Source: Streptomyces sp. TG1A-60 (GTDB lineage Bacteria > Actinomycetota > Actinomycetes > Streptomycetales > Streptomycetaceae). From it: a stretch of 64,000 nucleotides of DNA. This document shows positions 1 to 8,589 of the stretch, one piece after another. The stretch spans positions 2,294,001-2,358,000 of the forward strand of contig NZ_CP147520.1 of the NCBI RefSeq assembly GCF_037201975.1. The letters are read 5' to 3'. Below the pieces are notes generated by a model, which did no database searches, was not told the DNA's origin, and saw only the letters and a program-made list of their open reading frames with translations. A program made the position numbers and the translations under genes. Each line of letters begins with the position of its first letter. The first letter of the stretch is position 1.

Positions 1-91
1 GCCCTTCTGTGTCGGAGATCTCCTCGGAGAGCTCGTCAGAAGGGCGGGAGGAACGGTCGCGTTCGCCGTGCTGCCGTGCTTCGGTGTCCAT
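1..91 (-). CDS. lepB: Signal peptidase I N-terminus (partial)
   Basis: An ATG at 91 (minus strand) opens a frame that runs off the window edge after 30 codons. The peptide begins MDTEARQHGERDRSSRPSDE and is highly polar, with third-position GC typical of Streptomyces coding sequence. Type I signal peptidases, often several in tandem, lie just after rplS in Streptomyces, and this acidic, disordered cytoplasmic N-terminus fits my memory of one of them. The membrane anchor and the Ser/Lys catalytic dyad would lie outside the window, so the assignment rests on position and N-terminal resemblance only. Confidence 0.55.
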   Translation of the reverse strand, partial: MDTEARQHGERDRSSRPSDELSEEISDTEG

Positions 92-139
92 CGCGGCCAG
101 ATCGTATCCGGCCCCCGTGTGAACGCCTTGAGAGCGCGC

Positions 140-490
140 TCAGTTGTCGCGCTTCTCCTTGATCTTCGCCGCCTTGCCGCGCAGCTCGCGCAGGTAGTAC
201 AGCTTGGCGCGACGGACGTCACCGCGGGTCACGAGCTCGATCTTCTCGACGATCGGGGTGTGCACCGGGAAGGTGCGCTCGACGCCGACGGAGAACGAGA
301 CCTTGCGGACCGTGAAGGTCTCGCGGACACCGGCGCCCTGGCGACGGATCACCACGCCCTTGAACTGCTGCACACGGGAGCGGTTGCCCTCGATGACGCG
401 GACGTGGACGTTGACGGTGTCACCCGGGCGGAAGGCCGGGATGTCGCTGCGCAGCGACGCGGAGTCGACCGAGTCGAGCAGGTGAGACAT
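140..490 (-). CDS. rplS: 50S ribosomal protein L19
   Basis: Ribosomal protein L19 sits at the 30S-50S interface of the large subunit. The 116-residue product has the usual family length, starts [16 protein letters not shown], and has the conserved core [15 protein letters not shown] followed by the basic C-terminus [18 protein letters not shown]. An in-frame upstream ATG at 517 would add nine residues. I chose 490 because the family N-terminus begins there and a purine-rich AAGAAAG lies just upstream. It is distal in the rpsP-KH-rimM-trmD-rplS operon, separated from trmD by about 134 bases that contain a strong hairpin. Confidence 0.96.
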   Translation of the reverse strand: MSHLLDSVDSASLRSDIPAFRPGDTVNVHVRVIEGNRSRVQQFKGVVIRRQGAGVRETFTVRKVSFSVGVERTFPVHTPIVEKIELVTRGDVRRAKLYYLRELRGKAAKIKEKRDN

Positions 491-572
491 TTCGTCTGCT
501 TTCTTCGCCCATGCCACAGGTCATAGGCGGGAGCTAGGTGTTTCGAGAGGATGCTGTCCGTGTCGGGGCGGG

Positions 573-612
573 CGTCGTCTCCCCCTGTGGCAGGGGCGCG
601 CGCCGGACGACG
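573..612 (-). promoter_or_regulatory. Hairpin in the trmD-rplS spacer
   Basis: On the minus strand CGTCGTC (612-606) pairs with GACGACG (579-573), and inside it CCCCTG (596-591) pairs with CAGGGG (587-582) around a three-base loop. No U-run follows, so it is not a classical terminator. It may be an mRNA-stabilising or attenuating structure in the rplS leader. Function is inferred. Confidence 0.35.
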
Positions 613-624
613 CACAACATCGGC

Positions 625-1458
625 CTATTGTTCCACGCCCTCCGACCGCCGCCAAAATCGGCCGTGCCGCTCTCCCTCCGGATCCGGGGCCCAGCCCAGG
701 ATGGAGAGCATCTCGCGGTCCCTCTTGTCGAACGCCTTGGGTTCGCAGCACTCGATGAGGTCGGGCCGGTTGGCCGCCGTACGCTTCAGGGCCTCGTCCC
801 GGCGCCAGCGCGCGATCTTGCCGTGGTGGCCGCTGAGCAGCACGTCCGGGATGTCACGGCCACGCCACTCGGGGGGTTTCGTGTAGACCGGCCCCTCCAG
901 GAGACTGGCCATGGCGCCGGGTGCGAAGGAGTCGTCCCGGTGGGACTCGGCGTTGCCGAGGACGCCGGGCAGCAGTCGCGCCACGGCCTCGGTCATGACG
1001 AGGACGGCCGCCTCGCCGCCGGCGAGCACATAGTCGCCGATGGACACCTCGTGGACGGGCATCCGGGTGGCGTACTCGTCGATCACCCGGCGGTCGATGC
1101 CCTCGTAGCGCGCCGGGGTGAAGATCAGCCAGGGCCGCTCGGAGAGTTCGGCTGCGAGCGCCTGGGTGAAGGGGCGTCCGCTGGGAGTGGGGACGATGAG
1201 CGCGGGCTCGCGGGCGCCCGTCTCGTACCCGTCGGCGAGGACGGAGTCCAGGGCGTCACCCCAGGGGTCGGTCTTCATGACCATGCCGGGGCCGCCGCCG
1301 TACGGCGTGTCGTCGACCGTGTTGTGCCGGTCGTACGTCCACTCCCGCAGGTCGTGCACGTGCACGTTCAGCTGCCCCCGCGCGCGTGCCTTGCCGACGA
1401 GGGAGACGTTCAGGGGTTCGAGGTACTCGGGGAAGATCGTGACGACGTCGAGTCGCAT
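625..1458 (-). CDS. trmD: tRNA (guanine37-N1)-methyltransferase
   Basis: TrmD transfers a methyl group from S-adenosylmethionine to N1 of G37, next to the anticodon, which prevents +1 frameshifting. The 277-residue protein has the SPOUT-fold signatures: GGGPGMVMK near residues 54-62, the RYEGID motif around 117-122, and the trefoil-knot segment SIGDYVLAGGEAA at about 139-151. Its ATG at 1458-1456 overlaps the rimM stop by one base (TGATG), indicating translational coupling. The order rpsP-rimM-trmD-rplS is widely conserved in bacteria. Confidence 0.97.
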   Translation of the reverse strand: MRLDVVTIFPEYLEPLNVSLVGKARARGQLNVHVHDLREWTYDRHNTVDDTPYGGGPGMVMKTDPWGDALDSVLADGYETGAREPALIVPTPSGRPFTQALAAELSERPWLIFTPARYEGIDRRVIDEYATRMPVHEVSIGDYVLAGGEAAVLVMTEAVARLLPGVLGNAESHRDDSFAPGAMASLLEGPVYTKPPEWRGRDIPDVLLSGHHGKIARWRRDEALKRTAANRPDLIECCEPKAFDKRDREMLSILGWAPDPEGERHGRFWRRSEGVEQ

Positions 1459-2060
1459 CAGGCCCCGTCCCCGGCCCGGTCTGCGGACTCACCGGCGGCA
1501 CCCTCGGTGCCCCGGTCGTCCAGGGCGTCTCTGGCGGAGGCGATCTCCGCGCGGTCGTCGATCAGACCGGGCGGCGGGTCGATGACGGCCCGCTGCTCCT
1601 TCAGGTCGACCTCCGTGACGATCTCCTCGACGAACGGGATCAGCACCTCGCTCCCGTCGGGCCGCTCGACGATGAAGAGGTCCTGGGAGGGCAGGTGGGA
1701 GATCTCGGTGATCCGGCCGACCTCGGCGCCGTCCACGGTGACCACGTCGAGGTCCATGAGCTGGTGGTCGTAGTACTCGTCCTCTTCCTCCGGCAGCTCC
1801 TCCGGGTCCACCTCCGCGATCAGGAGGGTGTTGCGCAGGGCCTCGGCGGCGTTGCGGTCGCGGACGCCCTCGAAGCGCAGGAGCAGCCGGCCGCTGTGGA
1901 CGCGGCCGGTCTCGATGGTGAGCGGGCCCGTCGGGGCGGGATCCGTGAGCAGGACTGCGCCGGGGGCGAGCCGGAGTTCCGGCTCGTCGGTACGGACCTC
2001 GACGGTGACCTCGCCCTTGATGCCGTGGGCGCGGCCGATCCGTGCGACTACGAGCTGCAC
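1458..2060 (-). CDS. rimM: 16S rRNA maturation factor RimM
   Basis: RimM assists late assembly of the 30S head and binds ribosomal protein S19. The 200-residue product has the N-terminal RimM barrel, with [20 protein letters not shown] near residues 5-24. A PRC-barrel follows, centred on [16 protein letters not shown] and ending in [12 protein letters not shown] and a DPPPGL motif. The last 25 or so residues are an Ala/Asp-rich tail. It starts at 2060, about 80 bases after the KH-protein stop, and its stop overlaps the trmD start. Confidence 0.95.
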   Translation of the reverse strand: MQLVVARIGRAHGIKGEVTVEVRTDEPELRLAPGAVLLTDPAPTGPLTIETGRVHSGRLLLRFEGVRDRNAAEALRNTLLIAEVDPEELPEEEDEYYDHQLMDLDVVTVDGAEVGRITEISHLPSQDLFIVERPDGSEVLIPFVEEIVTEVDLKEQRAVIDPPPGLIDDRAEIASARDALDDRGTEGAAGESADRAGDGA

Positions 2061-2142
2061 TGTGCTTGATCTCCTGTCATACGGCTACGGGCCGGGGACG
2101 GCCAAGTGGCCCTCCCCGGCCCGAGCCGGTGCTGCGAAAACA

Positions 2143-2382
2143 TCAGCGGACGTGATCCACGTCGACGAGGTCGACACGGACTCCGCGGCCGCCGATGGCG
2201 CCCACGACGGTGCGCAGGGCGCGGGCGGTACGGCCGTTGCGGCCGATCACCTTACCGAGGTCGTCGGGGTGGACCCGGACCTCCAGCACGCGCCCGCGGC
2301 GCAGGTCGCGGGAAGCGACCTGCACGTCGTCGGGGTAGTCGACGATGCCCTTGACGAGGTGCTCGAGAGCCTCCTCGAGCAT
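2143..2382 (-). CDS. khpA: KH-domain RNA-binding protein (KhpA-like)
   Basis: A 79-residue single-KH protein. The RNA-binding GxxG loop is GRNG, within KVIGRNGRTARALRTVV at about residues 44-60. Such proteins lie between rpsP and rimM in actinobacteria and Firmicutes. KhpA partners KhpB in Gram-positive cocci and binds many RNAs. I see no KhpB-like gene in this window, so the pairing is not shown here. It begins two bases after the rpsP stop, so it is co-transcribed and probably co-translated with S16. Confidence 0.9.
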   Translation of the reverse strand: MLEEALEHLVKGIVDYPDDVQVASRDLRRGRVLEVRVHPDDLGKVIGRNGRTARALRTVVGAIGGRGVRVDLVDVDHVR

Positions 2383-2384
2383 GC

Positions 2385-2813
2385 TCAGGCCTCGGTCGGC
2401 TCAGGCGAAGAAGACTCAGCGGCAGCCTCGTCCTTCTTGTCGGCCTTCTTCTTCTGGGTGATCGCCTCACCCTTGCCCTCTTCGCCGCCGCCCAGGGCCT
2501 CGAACGACGGACGCGCGGACTTCGGCTGAGCTACGAGGAGCGGCGCCGGAGCGGGCTCGCCCTTGAACTTCTGCCAGTCGCCGGTCTTCTTCAGGATGGC
2601 GAGCACGGGCTCGGTCGGCTGCGCGCCGACACCCAGCCAGTACGCGACGCGCTCCTCGTCGACCTCGATGACCGACGGGTTGTACGTCGGGTGGTACTTG
2701 CCGATCTCCTCGATCGCACGACCGTCACGGCGTGTGCGGGAGTCGGCGACGACGATGCGGTAGTGAGGCGAACGGATCTTGCCCAGACGCTTCAGCTTGA
2801 TCTTGACTGCCAC
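2385..2813 (-). CDS. rpsP: 30S ribosomal protein S16
   Basis: S16 is a primary 30S assembly protein that binds the 5' domain of 16S rRNA. The first 85 residues are the conserved domain, beginning with GTG-encoded Met and [19 protein letters not shown]. The last 55 residues are a Lys/Ala/Glu/Ser-rich extension that is common in Streptomyces S16 and absent from the E. coli protein. An AGGAG lies 12 bases before the GTG. This is the first gene of the operon running down to rplS. Confidence 0.96.
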   Translation of the reverse strand: MAVKIKLKRLGKIRSPHYRIVVADSRTRRDGRAIEEIGKYHPTYNPSVIEVDEERVAYWLGVGAQPTEPVLAILKKTGDWQKFKGEPAPAPLLVAQPKSARPSFEALGGGEEGKGEAITQKKKADKKDEAAAESSSPEPTEA

Positions 2814-3199
2814 GGGAGTGGGTTCTCCTGGATTTGACGTGGTTGGGCACGGCGAGAAAGCCGCGTGGGGTTGCGGTACCCGAGTGCCCGATGGACGCGT
2901 CAGCCGGAGGAGAGAGGGGTCCTGTGCGACTGTCGAGTACAGCTAGACATTGTGCCACACCCTGCGGGTCGCACTCGACCGCGAGGGTGCGCCTGCGCAT
3001 GGCCGAGCGCCACCCCGCGCCAGGCGTTCTCAGCTCACCGGCGCGCGGGGTGCCGCAGCGCCCGCCCTTCCGCATCGCACCAGCGGCACGACTGCCCGCG
3101 GCGACGCGGACGGCAGCGGCACCCCGCGGTGCGGCCGGGCCCGGACCCACGAGCTGTGTACGGCTGCCACGAGCAGCCGTCGTCCCAGCTCGTCGCCGG
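2814..3199. other. Intergenic region upstream of rpsP
   Basis: This 386-base stretch has no convincing coding frame on either strand. It should hold the promoter of the rpsP operon, on the minus strand, but I could not pick an unambiguous -10/-35 pair. Its distal part holds the hairpin at 3011-3052, which may end the SprT-like transcript. Confidence 0.4.
3011..3052 (-). terminator. Possible terminator after the SprT-like gene
   Basis: CACCCCGCGCC (3011-3021) can pair with GGCGCGCGGGGTG (3040-3052) with a two-base bulge. It lies about 150 bases past the stop of the minus-strand SprT-like gene and has no U-run, as is common in Streptomyces. Moderate to weak evidence. Confidence 0.35.
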
Positions 3200-3796
3200 T
3201 CATGCCGCGCCCGCGACCTCCGGGATCCGGAACGGCTTGCCGCAGCCGCCGCAGACGATGGGCGCCTGGGCGAGTACGGACGGGACGACCCGGACGTTGC
3301 GGCCACAGTCGCACACGGCCTTGACACGGACGCCGCCGCCGGAGGAGCCGTGGCGGGCGGCCGGGCCCCGGAAGCTTCGGGCCGTGTCCGACGAGGTCGC
3401 GGCGGTGTGTGCCTTGAGGGCGCGCTGCAGTCTCTCGATGGTCGGGCGGTAGCGACGCTTGGCCTCGGGGTTGAGCGTGACCAACGAGAAACCGCTGCTG
3501 GGGTGCGGTTCCTCGGAGTGGTCGAGGCCGAGCTCCTCGGCGATCGCGAGGAATCTGCGGTTGTGATAACGGCCGGCCCGGGAGGTGTCGCGGACTCCTC
3601 GTGCGGCGGCGATGCCATGGACTGCCTCATGGAGCAGTCGCTCGAAGGAGAGTTCGTGCCCGCAGGCGGACGACGACTCCCCGATCAGGGACTCGGGAGC
3701 GGCAAGATCCGGCAGCTCGGGGTGGTACCGCTGAATGTCGGCCCACGCCTGTGCCAGCTCTGCGGCGAGAACAGGTGGTGTCTGTGTCGTGCTCAC
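3200..3796 (-). CDS. SprT-like zinc-metalloprotein with C-terminal zinc ribbon
   Basis: A 198-residue protein with an HEAVH zincin motif at residues 56-60, then RAGRYHNRRFLAIAEELGL, which matches the SprT-like pattern in which a third ligand follows the helix. The C-terminus has a zinc ribbon with Cys162, Cys164, Cys182 and Cys185. The SprT/Spartan family contains proteases acting on DNA-protein crosslinks, and related proteins occur in phages and actinomycetes. Substrate is unknown. It starts with GTG and no obvious Shine-Dalgarno. It lies in a patch between rpsP and ffh that does not look like the translation operon beside it. Confidence 0.65.
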   Translation of the reverse strand: MSTTQTPPVLAAELAQAWADIQRYHPELPDLAAPESLIGESSSACGHELSFERLLHEAVHGIAAARGVRDTSRAGRYHNRRFLAIAEELGLDHSEEPHPSSGFSLVTLNPEAKRRYRPTIERLQRALKAHTAATSSDTARSFRGPAARHGSSGGGVRVKAVCDCGRNVRVVPSVLAQAPIVCGGCGKPFRIPEVAGAA

Positions 3797-4110
3797 GTAA
3801 TGACAACGAGCCTGAGTGCTCCTGTGTTCCGATTCCGGGGCATCTCAAATAATTTGCACGTACCCGTCAGTTGCCGCTAGTGCGTCGTGACGAGGGCGGG
3901 TGCGCTGATCTGCGGATAAGCCTCACAGCTCCACCCAAGGCGGTGCGTAGCGACACGTACGCGCACCCGTCTCCCGCCGCCACCCTCACCCGAGGCCCTG
4001 TCGTGCCACCCCTCTTGACAGGCGTGTAGACGAGGTCCGCGGGCCGGGGCACGCGGTGGTCGGCGGATGCGCAACGGGCGTTTCGGTCGCGCTCCCCGCG
4101 GAACGGATCG
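3797..4110. other. Intergenic region between proS-type gene and SprT-like gene
   Basis: About 314 bases without a credible gene. A short AT-rich patch at 3845-3860 would be upstream of the SprT-like gene and is the likeliest promoter position. I see no strong terminator downstream of the prolyl-tRNA synthetase. Confidence 0.4.
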
Positions 4111-5526
4111 CTAGTAGGCGCGCGCCACGACAGCGACGTTACCGGGTGCGTCGGAGGAGTCGGGTACCGACCCGTCCTCGGCGACCAGGCACCGTACGGT
4201 CACCGCGTGCTCCCCGAGCCGGGCCTCGCCCTCCTCGCCCAGCGTCGACCAGGGAATACGCGCCCAGCCGCCGGCCGCGGTGGCCTCGATCGCCTCGTCG
4301 AGCGTGCACACCTCGCTCGTACGGGACTCACGGCGCTCCCGCGACTGCTTCAGCAGGAGCGCCTGGTCCTCTTCGAGAACCGTGGGCAGCAGACGTACGA
4401 GCGAGTCGAGGGCGACCGGCTCCTTGCCGCCCGGGATGCGGCGGGCGAGCATCGCGGTGCCGTCGTCCAGATCCCGGGGGCCGACCTCGATGCGTACGGG
4501 GACGCCCTTGAGCTCCCAGTCGACGGCGCGGCGGCCGAACGGGACGTCCGTGCGGTCGTCCACCTGGACGCGGATGCCGACGGCTTTCAACCGGTCGCCG
4601 AGCTCGTGGACCTTGGCCAGAACCGCGCCGTCGCCCTTGACGGCGAGGACGACGGCCTGGACGTGGGCCAGCCGGGGCGGGACCCGGAGGCCGTCGTCGT
4701 CGCCGTGCGTCATCACCAGGGCGCCGATCATGCGGGTGGTGGAACCCCAGGAGGTCTGCCAGACGAGTTCCCGCTCGCCCTCCTTGGACAGGTACCGCGT
4801 GTTGAAGGCTTTGGCGAAGTTCTGGCCCAGTTCATGACTGGTGGCCATCTGGAGTGCCTTGCCGTCGCCCATCATGCCTTCGAGCGTGAGGGTGTTGACG
4901 GCACCCGCGAAGCGCTCCTTGACGGTCTTGCGGCCGGGGACCACGTCCATCGCGAGGACGTTCACCATGAAGTCCTCGTAGACCTCCCGGTGGATGTGCG
5001 CGGCGAAGTCGCGCGCCTCCTCGCATGTCGCGTGCGCCGTGTGCCCCTCCTGCCAGAGGAACTCGCTCGTGCGGAGGAACAGACGGGGACGCAGCTCCCA
5101 ACGCACCACGTTCGCCCACTGGTTGATCAGCAGCGGCAGATCACGGTAGCTCTGCACCCACTTCGAGAAGTAGTCGTTGATGATCATCTCGGAGGTGGGG
5201 CGGACCACGGCGGGCTCTTCGAGGTCCTTGCCGCCGCCGTGCGTCACCACGGCCAGTTCGGGCGCGAAGCCCTCGACGTGCTCGGCCTCCCGGGTGAGGT
5301 ACGACTGCGGGATCAGGAGCGGGAAATAGGCGTTCTGCGTGCCCGTCTCCTTGATCCGGGCGTCCATCTCCTGCTGCGTCCGCTCCCACAGGCCGTACCC
5401 GTACGGTCGGATGACCATGGTGCCGCGCACCGGACCGTTGTCGGCCAGCTCGGCCTTGGTGATCAGATCCTGGTACCAGCGCGGAAAGTCGTCCGCGCGG
5501 GGCGTGAGAACGGGTGCCTTTGCCAT
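4111..5526 (-). CDS. proS: Archaeal/eukaryotic-type prolyl-tRNA synthetase
   Basis: Class II synthetase that charges tRNA(Pro). At 471 residues it is about 100 shorter than the usual bacterial ProRS because it lacks the editing insertion between motifs 2 and 3. Visible signatures are RPTSE at residues 109-113, RTSEFLWQEGHTAH at 152-165 and the QTSWGSTTRMIGA segment. The protein ends in a C-terminal Tyr (VVARAY*), a hallmark of archaeal/eukaryotic-type ProRS, whose terminal carboxylate reaches the active site. Streptomyces usually carries a long bacterial ProRS elsewhere, so this is probably a second copy. It is a single gene with no biosynthetic cluster beside it. Confidence 0.92.
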   Translation of the reverse strand: MAKAPVLTPRADDFPRWYQDLITKAELADNGPVRGTMVIRPYGYGLWERTQQEMDARIKETGTQNAYFPLLIPQSYLTREAEHVEGFAPELAVVTHGGGKDLEEPAVVRPTSEMIINDYFSKWVQSYRDLPLLINQWANVVRWELRPRLFLRTSEFLWQEGHTAHATCEEARDFAAHIHREVYEDFMVNVLAMDVVPGRKTVKERFAGAVNTLTLEGMMGDGKALQMATSHELGQNFAKAFNTRYLSKEGERELVWQTSWGSTTRMIGALVMTHGDDDGLRVPPRLAHVQAVVLAVKGDGAVLAKVHELGDRLKAVGIRVQVDDRTDVPFGRRAVDWELKGVPVRIEVGPRDLDDGTAMLARRIPGGKEPVALDSLVRLLPTVLEEDQALLLKQSRERRESRTSEVCTLDEAIEATAAGGWARIPWSTLGEEGEARLGEHAVTVRCLVAEDGSVPDSSDAPGNVAVVARAY

Positions 5527-5726
5527 GGCGCGAGGCTACGGGGCACCGTTGCGGGGATGTGAATTCTTTTCCCGCGCGCAGACAGTCCGCAAGCCGGTGT
5601 CCGCGCCCTCTGGACGACTCGCCGGGTGCGGAGTTTCCTGGCATACGGGGGGAGTGCGAGCGCACTGCCACGGGGGCCAGGAAATCCGGCATACGGCAAC
5701 TCACGGCGGATTGGGGCGCTTTCGAT

Positions 5727-6587
5727 ATGACACCTACGCTCGTGCGGCAGCGACTGCCTCGCGCGGGGGCCGCACCCCGCGTGGACCAGTGGGCACGCGC
5801 GCGTGACTGGGCCGAGATCCAGGAACGCATGCTGGTACCGCTGTACGAGGCCGTCTACCGGCGCCTCGACGTCGGCACCGGTACGCGGCTGCTCGGTCTC
5901 GACTGCGGGTCGGGGCTCGCCCTTCTGATGGCGGCGTCGCGGGGCGCCGCGGTCACCGGCGTCGACGCGGCGGCGCCCGAGAGAGTGGCTCTCGCGCGGG
6001 AACGTCTGCTGCCGGAGGCATGGGGCACGCGCGCGCGGGCCGAAGCCCGGGTCGTGGACGGCACCCCCGAGAACGCGGCACGTGCCCCCGGCGACGGGCT
6101 GTACACCCTGGTGACCGCCTTCGAACCGATCGGCTGTCTGGCCGGGGACTCCGAGGGCCTCGGCGAACTGCTCGCGTCGGCAACCCCGCTCGCGGAACGC
6201 GGCACCCCCGTGGTGCTCGCCGGCTGGGGCCCACCGGAACGCTGCACCACGTCCGGCGTACTCCGCGTGGCCACGAAACTCGCCGACCCCTTGCGCAGCG
6301 CGGGCAGTTGGCGCCCGGCGCTGCGGGACGACCTGGAGGAGGTCGCCCAGCGTGCGGGCCTGAAGCCGGACGGCTCCGGGCGCGTGGCCTGCCCCTTCGG
6401 GTACGCCAACATGGACAACGCGGTACGGGGGCTGCTGTCGACCGGCCTCTTCGACGCGGCGATCAGGGCCACCGACCAGGTCCAGGTGGAGAAGGAACTG
6501 ACCGAGGCCCTGCACCCGCACCGCCGCGCGGACGGCACCGTCTGGATGCCGAACGTGTTCCGCTACCTGATCGCGCGGACGCCCTGA
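5727..6587 (+). CDS. SAM-dependent methyltransferase (class I)
   Basis: A 286-residue protein with the class I methyltransferase motif LLGLDCGSGLALL at residues 55-67 (GSG loop) and the acidic motif II VTGVDAA near 77-83. The remainder resembles small-molecule methyltransferases of the UbiE/Mtase11 type, but no substrate-defining motif is visible. I chose the ATG at 5727 because upstream in-frame codons have poor coding character and overlap the divergent proS promoter. It diverges from proS and converges on ffh. Co-function with the extra ProRS is possible but unproven. Confidence 0.75.
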   Translation: MTPTLVRQRLPRAGAAPRVDQWARARDWAEIQERMLVPLYEAVYRRLDVGTGTRLLGLDCGSGLALLMAASRGAAVTGVDAAAPERVALARERLLPEAWGTRARAEARVVDGTPENAARAPGDGLYTLVTAFEPIGCLAGDSEGLGELLASATPLAERGTPVVLAGWGPPERCTTSGVLRVATKLADPLRSAGSWRPALRDDLEEVAQRAGLKPDGSGRVACPFGYANMDNAVRGLLSTGLFDAAIRATDQVQVEKELTEALHPHRRADGTVWMPNVFRYLIARTP

Positions 6588-6893
6588 GACAGCGGAAACC
6601 CTGAGGCATTCGGGGAACCTCTGAGAAGGTCTTCGAGAGCTTCTTCCGAAGCGGGTGTGAAGGGTGTGAAGAAAGCGGTCCGGCGCCGCCTTCGCTTGGC
6701 CAAGTGCCGCACTGCACCCCTAGCCTGACGCACCGTTCAGGGGAACAACACATCCGGCGTACGGGGGTACCGGCACAAGCACCACGAGCGAAACCACACC
6801 CACGCCGTCCACGCACGGCACCGGCGCCGCGTGCCCGGCCACACCCCCCGGCCGGTCACGCGGCGTCCGCCGTCGGGCACGGCGGAAGGGCCG
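6588..6893. other. Intergenic region between methyltransferase and ffh
   Basis: About 306 bases between convergent genes. It contains the long inverted repeat at 6827-6863 and no supported gene. A plus-strand frame entering the ffh 3' end encodes a Thr/Pro/Arg-rich string without family resemblance. Confidence 0.4.
6827..6863. terminator. Inverted repeat between convergent genes
   Basis: CCGCGTGCCCGGCC (6827-6840) pairs with GGCCGGTCACGCGG (6850-6863) with one mismatch around a nine-base C-rich loop. Its position between a plus-strand and a minus-strand gene fits a bidirectional terminator. Confidence 0.45.
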
Positions 6894-8447
6894 TCAGCCC
6901 ATGAACTTCTTGAACTCGTCCGGCAGTTCGAAGTCCTGACCGTCCTGCTGGCCCGGCAGGCCCAGGGCGGCGCCGCCCTGCGCGCCCGCGGCGCGGCGGG
7001 CGGCCTCCTCCTGCTCCTGCTGCTTGCGCTTCATCGGGTTGCCGGAGCGCTGCTTGCCCTTGGCCTTCTTGGGCTGCTTCTTGGACCGGCCGGGGCCACC
7101 GCCCATGCCCGGCATGCCCGGCATCCCGGGCATGCCGCCGCCCTGCGCCATGCGGGACATCATCTTGCGGGCCTCGAAGAACCTCTCGACCAGGTTCTTC
7201 ACCGCGCTGACCTCGACACCGGAACCCTTGGCGATACGGGCGCGGCGCGAGCCGTTGAGGATCGTCGGGTCCTGGCGCTCGCCGGGGGTCATCGACTTGA
7301 TGATCGCGGCGGTGCGGTCGACGTCGCGCTCGTCGATGTTGTTGATCTGATCCTTGATCTGCCCCATTCCGGGCAGCATGCCGAGCAGCTTGCTGATGCT
7401 GCCCATCTTCCTGACCTGCTCCATCTGGGCCAGGAAGTCGTCGAGCGTGAAGTCCTGACCCTTCTTGGACGCCAGCTTGGAGGCCATCATCTGGGCCTCT
7501 TCCTGGCTGAAGGTCTTCTCCGCCTGCTCGATCAGGGTGAGCAGGTCACCCATGTCGAGGATGCGGGAGGCCATCCGGTCCGGGTGGAACGCGTCGAAGT
7601 CGTCGAGCTTCTCGCCGTTCGACGCGAACATGATCGGCTTGCCGGTGACCGACGCGATCGACAGGGCGGCACCACCACGGGCGTCACCGTCGAGCTTGGA
7701 GAGCACGACGCCGTCGAAGCCGACGCCGTCACGGAAGGCCTCCGCCGTGTTGACGGCGTCCTGGCCGATCATCGCGTCGACGACGAACAGGATCTCGTCG
7801 GGCGAGACGGCGTCCCTGATGTCCGCCGCCTGCCGCATCATCTCCTGGTCGATACCGAGGCGGCCGGCCGTGTCGACGACCACGATGTCGTGGACCTTCG
7901 ACGTGGCGAACTCGATGGAGTCCTTGGCGACCTTGACCGGATCCCCCACGCCGTTGCCCGGCTCGGGGGCGTAGACGGCCACACCCGCGCGCTCGGCCAC
8001 GACACTGAGCTGGTTGACCGCGTTCGGGCGCTGGAGGTCACAGGCGACGAGCAGCGGCGAGTGGCCCTGCTCCTTCAGCCACCGGCCCAGCTTGCCCGCG
8101 AGGGTCGTCTTACCGGCGCCCTGGAGACCCGCGAGCATGATCACGGTGGGCGGCTGCTTGGCGAAACGCAGGCGGCGGGTCTCACCGCCGAGGATCCCGA
8201 CCAGCTCCTCGTTGACGATCTTGAGGACCTGCTGGGCCGGGTTGAGCGCCTTGGAGACCTCGGCGCCGAGCGCTCGCTCCTTGACGTTCTTGATGAAGCC
8301 CCGGACGACCGGCAGCGCGACGTCCGCTTCCAGGAGCGCGATGCGGATCTCGCGGGCCGTGGCGTCGATGTCCGCCTCGCTGAGGCGCCCCTTGCCGCGC
8401 AGGTTCTTGAAAGTCGCTGAGAGGCGATCGGAGAGCGTATCGAACAC
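6894..8447 (-). CDS. ffh: Signal recognition particle protein (SRP54/Ffh)
   Basis: Ffh binds 4.5S RNA and signal sequences on nascent chains and hands ribosomes to FtsY, which is also in this window. The 517-residue product starts with GTG in FDTLSDRLSATFKNLRGKG. It has the N domain, the G domain with P-loop GLQGAGKTT at 107-115 and a DTAGRLG motif, and the Met-rich M domain with GMPGMPGMPGMGGG. A lysine-rich C-terminal tail ends FKKFMG. Longer upstream frames lack coding character. A stem-loop and a roughly 140-base gap separate it from glnD, so it probably has its own promoter. Confidence 0.97.
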   Translation of the reverse strand: MFDTLSDRLSATFKNLRGKGRLSEADIDATAREIRIALLEADVALPVVRGFIKNVKERALGAEVSKALNPAQQVLKIVNEELVGILGGETRRLRFAKQPPTVIMLAGLQGAGKTTLAGKLGRWLKEQGHSPLLVACDLQRPNAVNQLSVVAERAGVAVYAPEPGNGVGDPVKVAKDSIEFATSKVHDIVVVDTAGRLGIDQEMMRQAADIRDAVSPDEILFVVDAMIGQDAVNTAEAFRDGVGFDGVVLSKLDGDARGGAALSIASVTGKPIMFASNGEKLDDFDAFHPDRMASRILDMGDLLTLIEQAEKTFSQEEAQMMASKLASKKGQDFTLDDFLAQMEQVRKMGSISKLLGMLPGMGQIKDQINNIDERDVDRTAAIIKSMTPGERQDPTILNGSRRARIAKGSGVEVSAVKNLVERFFEARKMMSRMAQGGGMPGMPGMPGMGGGPGRSKKQPKKAKGKQRSGNPMKRKQQEQEEAARRAAGAQGGAALGLPGQQDGQDFELPDEFKKFMG

Positions 8448-8552
8448 GGCGGTGTCGGTCCTCGGAGTCGGGGGCAGTAGGAGTCGCCCTCCAGGGTATC
8501 TGTCTGGGTGTGGTCGGGTCTCCACCCCTGTGGACAAGAGACCCGATCCTCT

Positions 8553-8583
8553 GGGTACGGGACCCCGAGCGGGCCCCGTACCC
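8553..8583 (-). terminator. Terminator hairpin after glnD
   Basis: GGGTACGGG (8553-8561) is perfectly complementary to CCCGTACCC (8575-8583), with an inner loop that can extend the pairing. It lies directly after the glnD stop on the minus strand and before ffh, so it probably ends the amt-glnK-glnD transcript. Confidence 0.55.
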
Positions 8584-8589
8584 GTCCGC

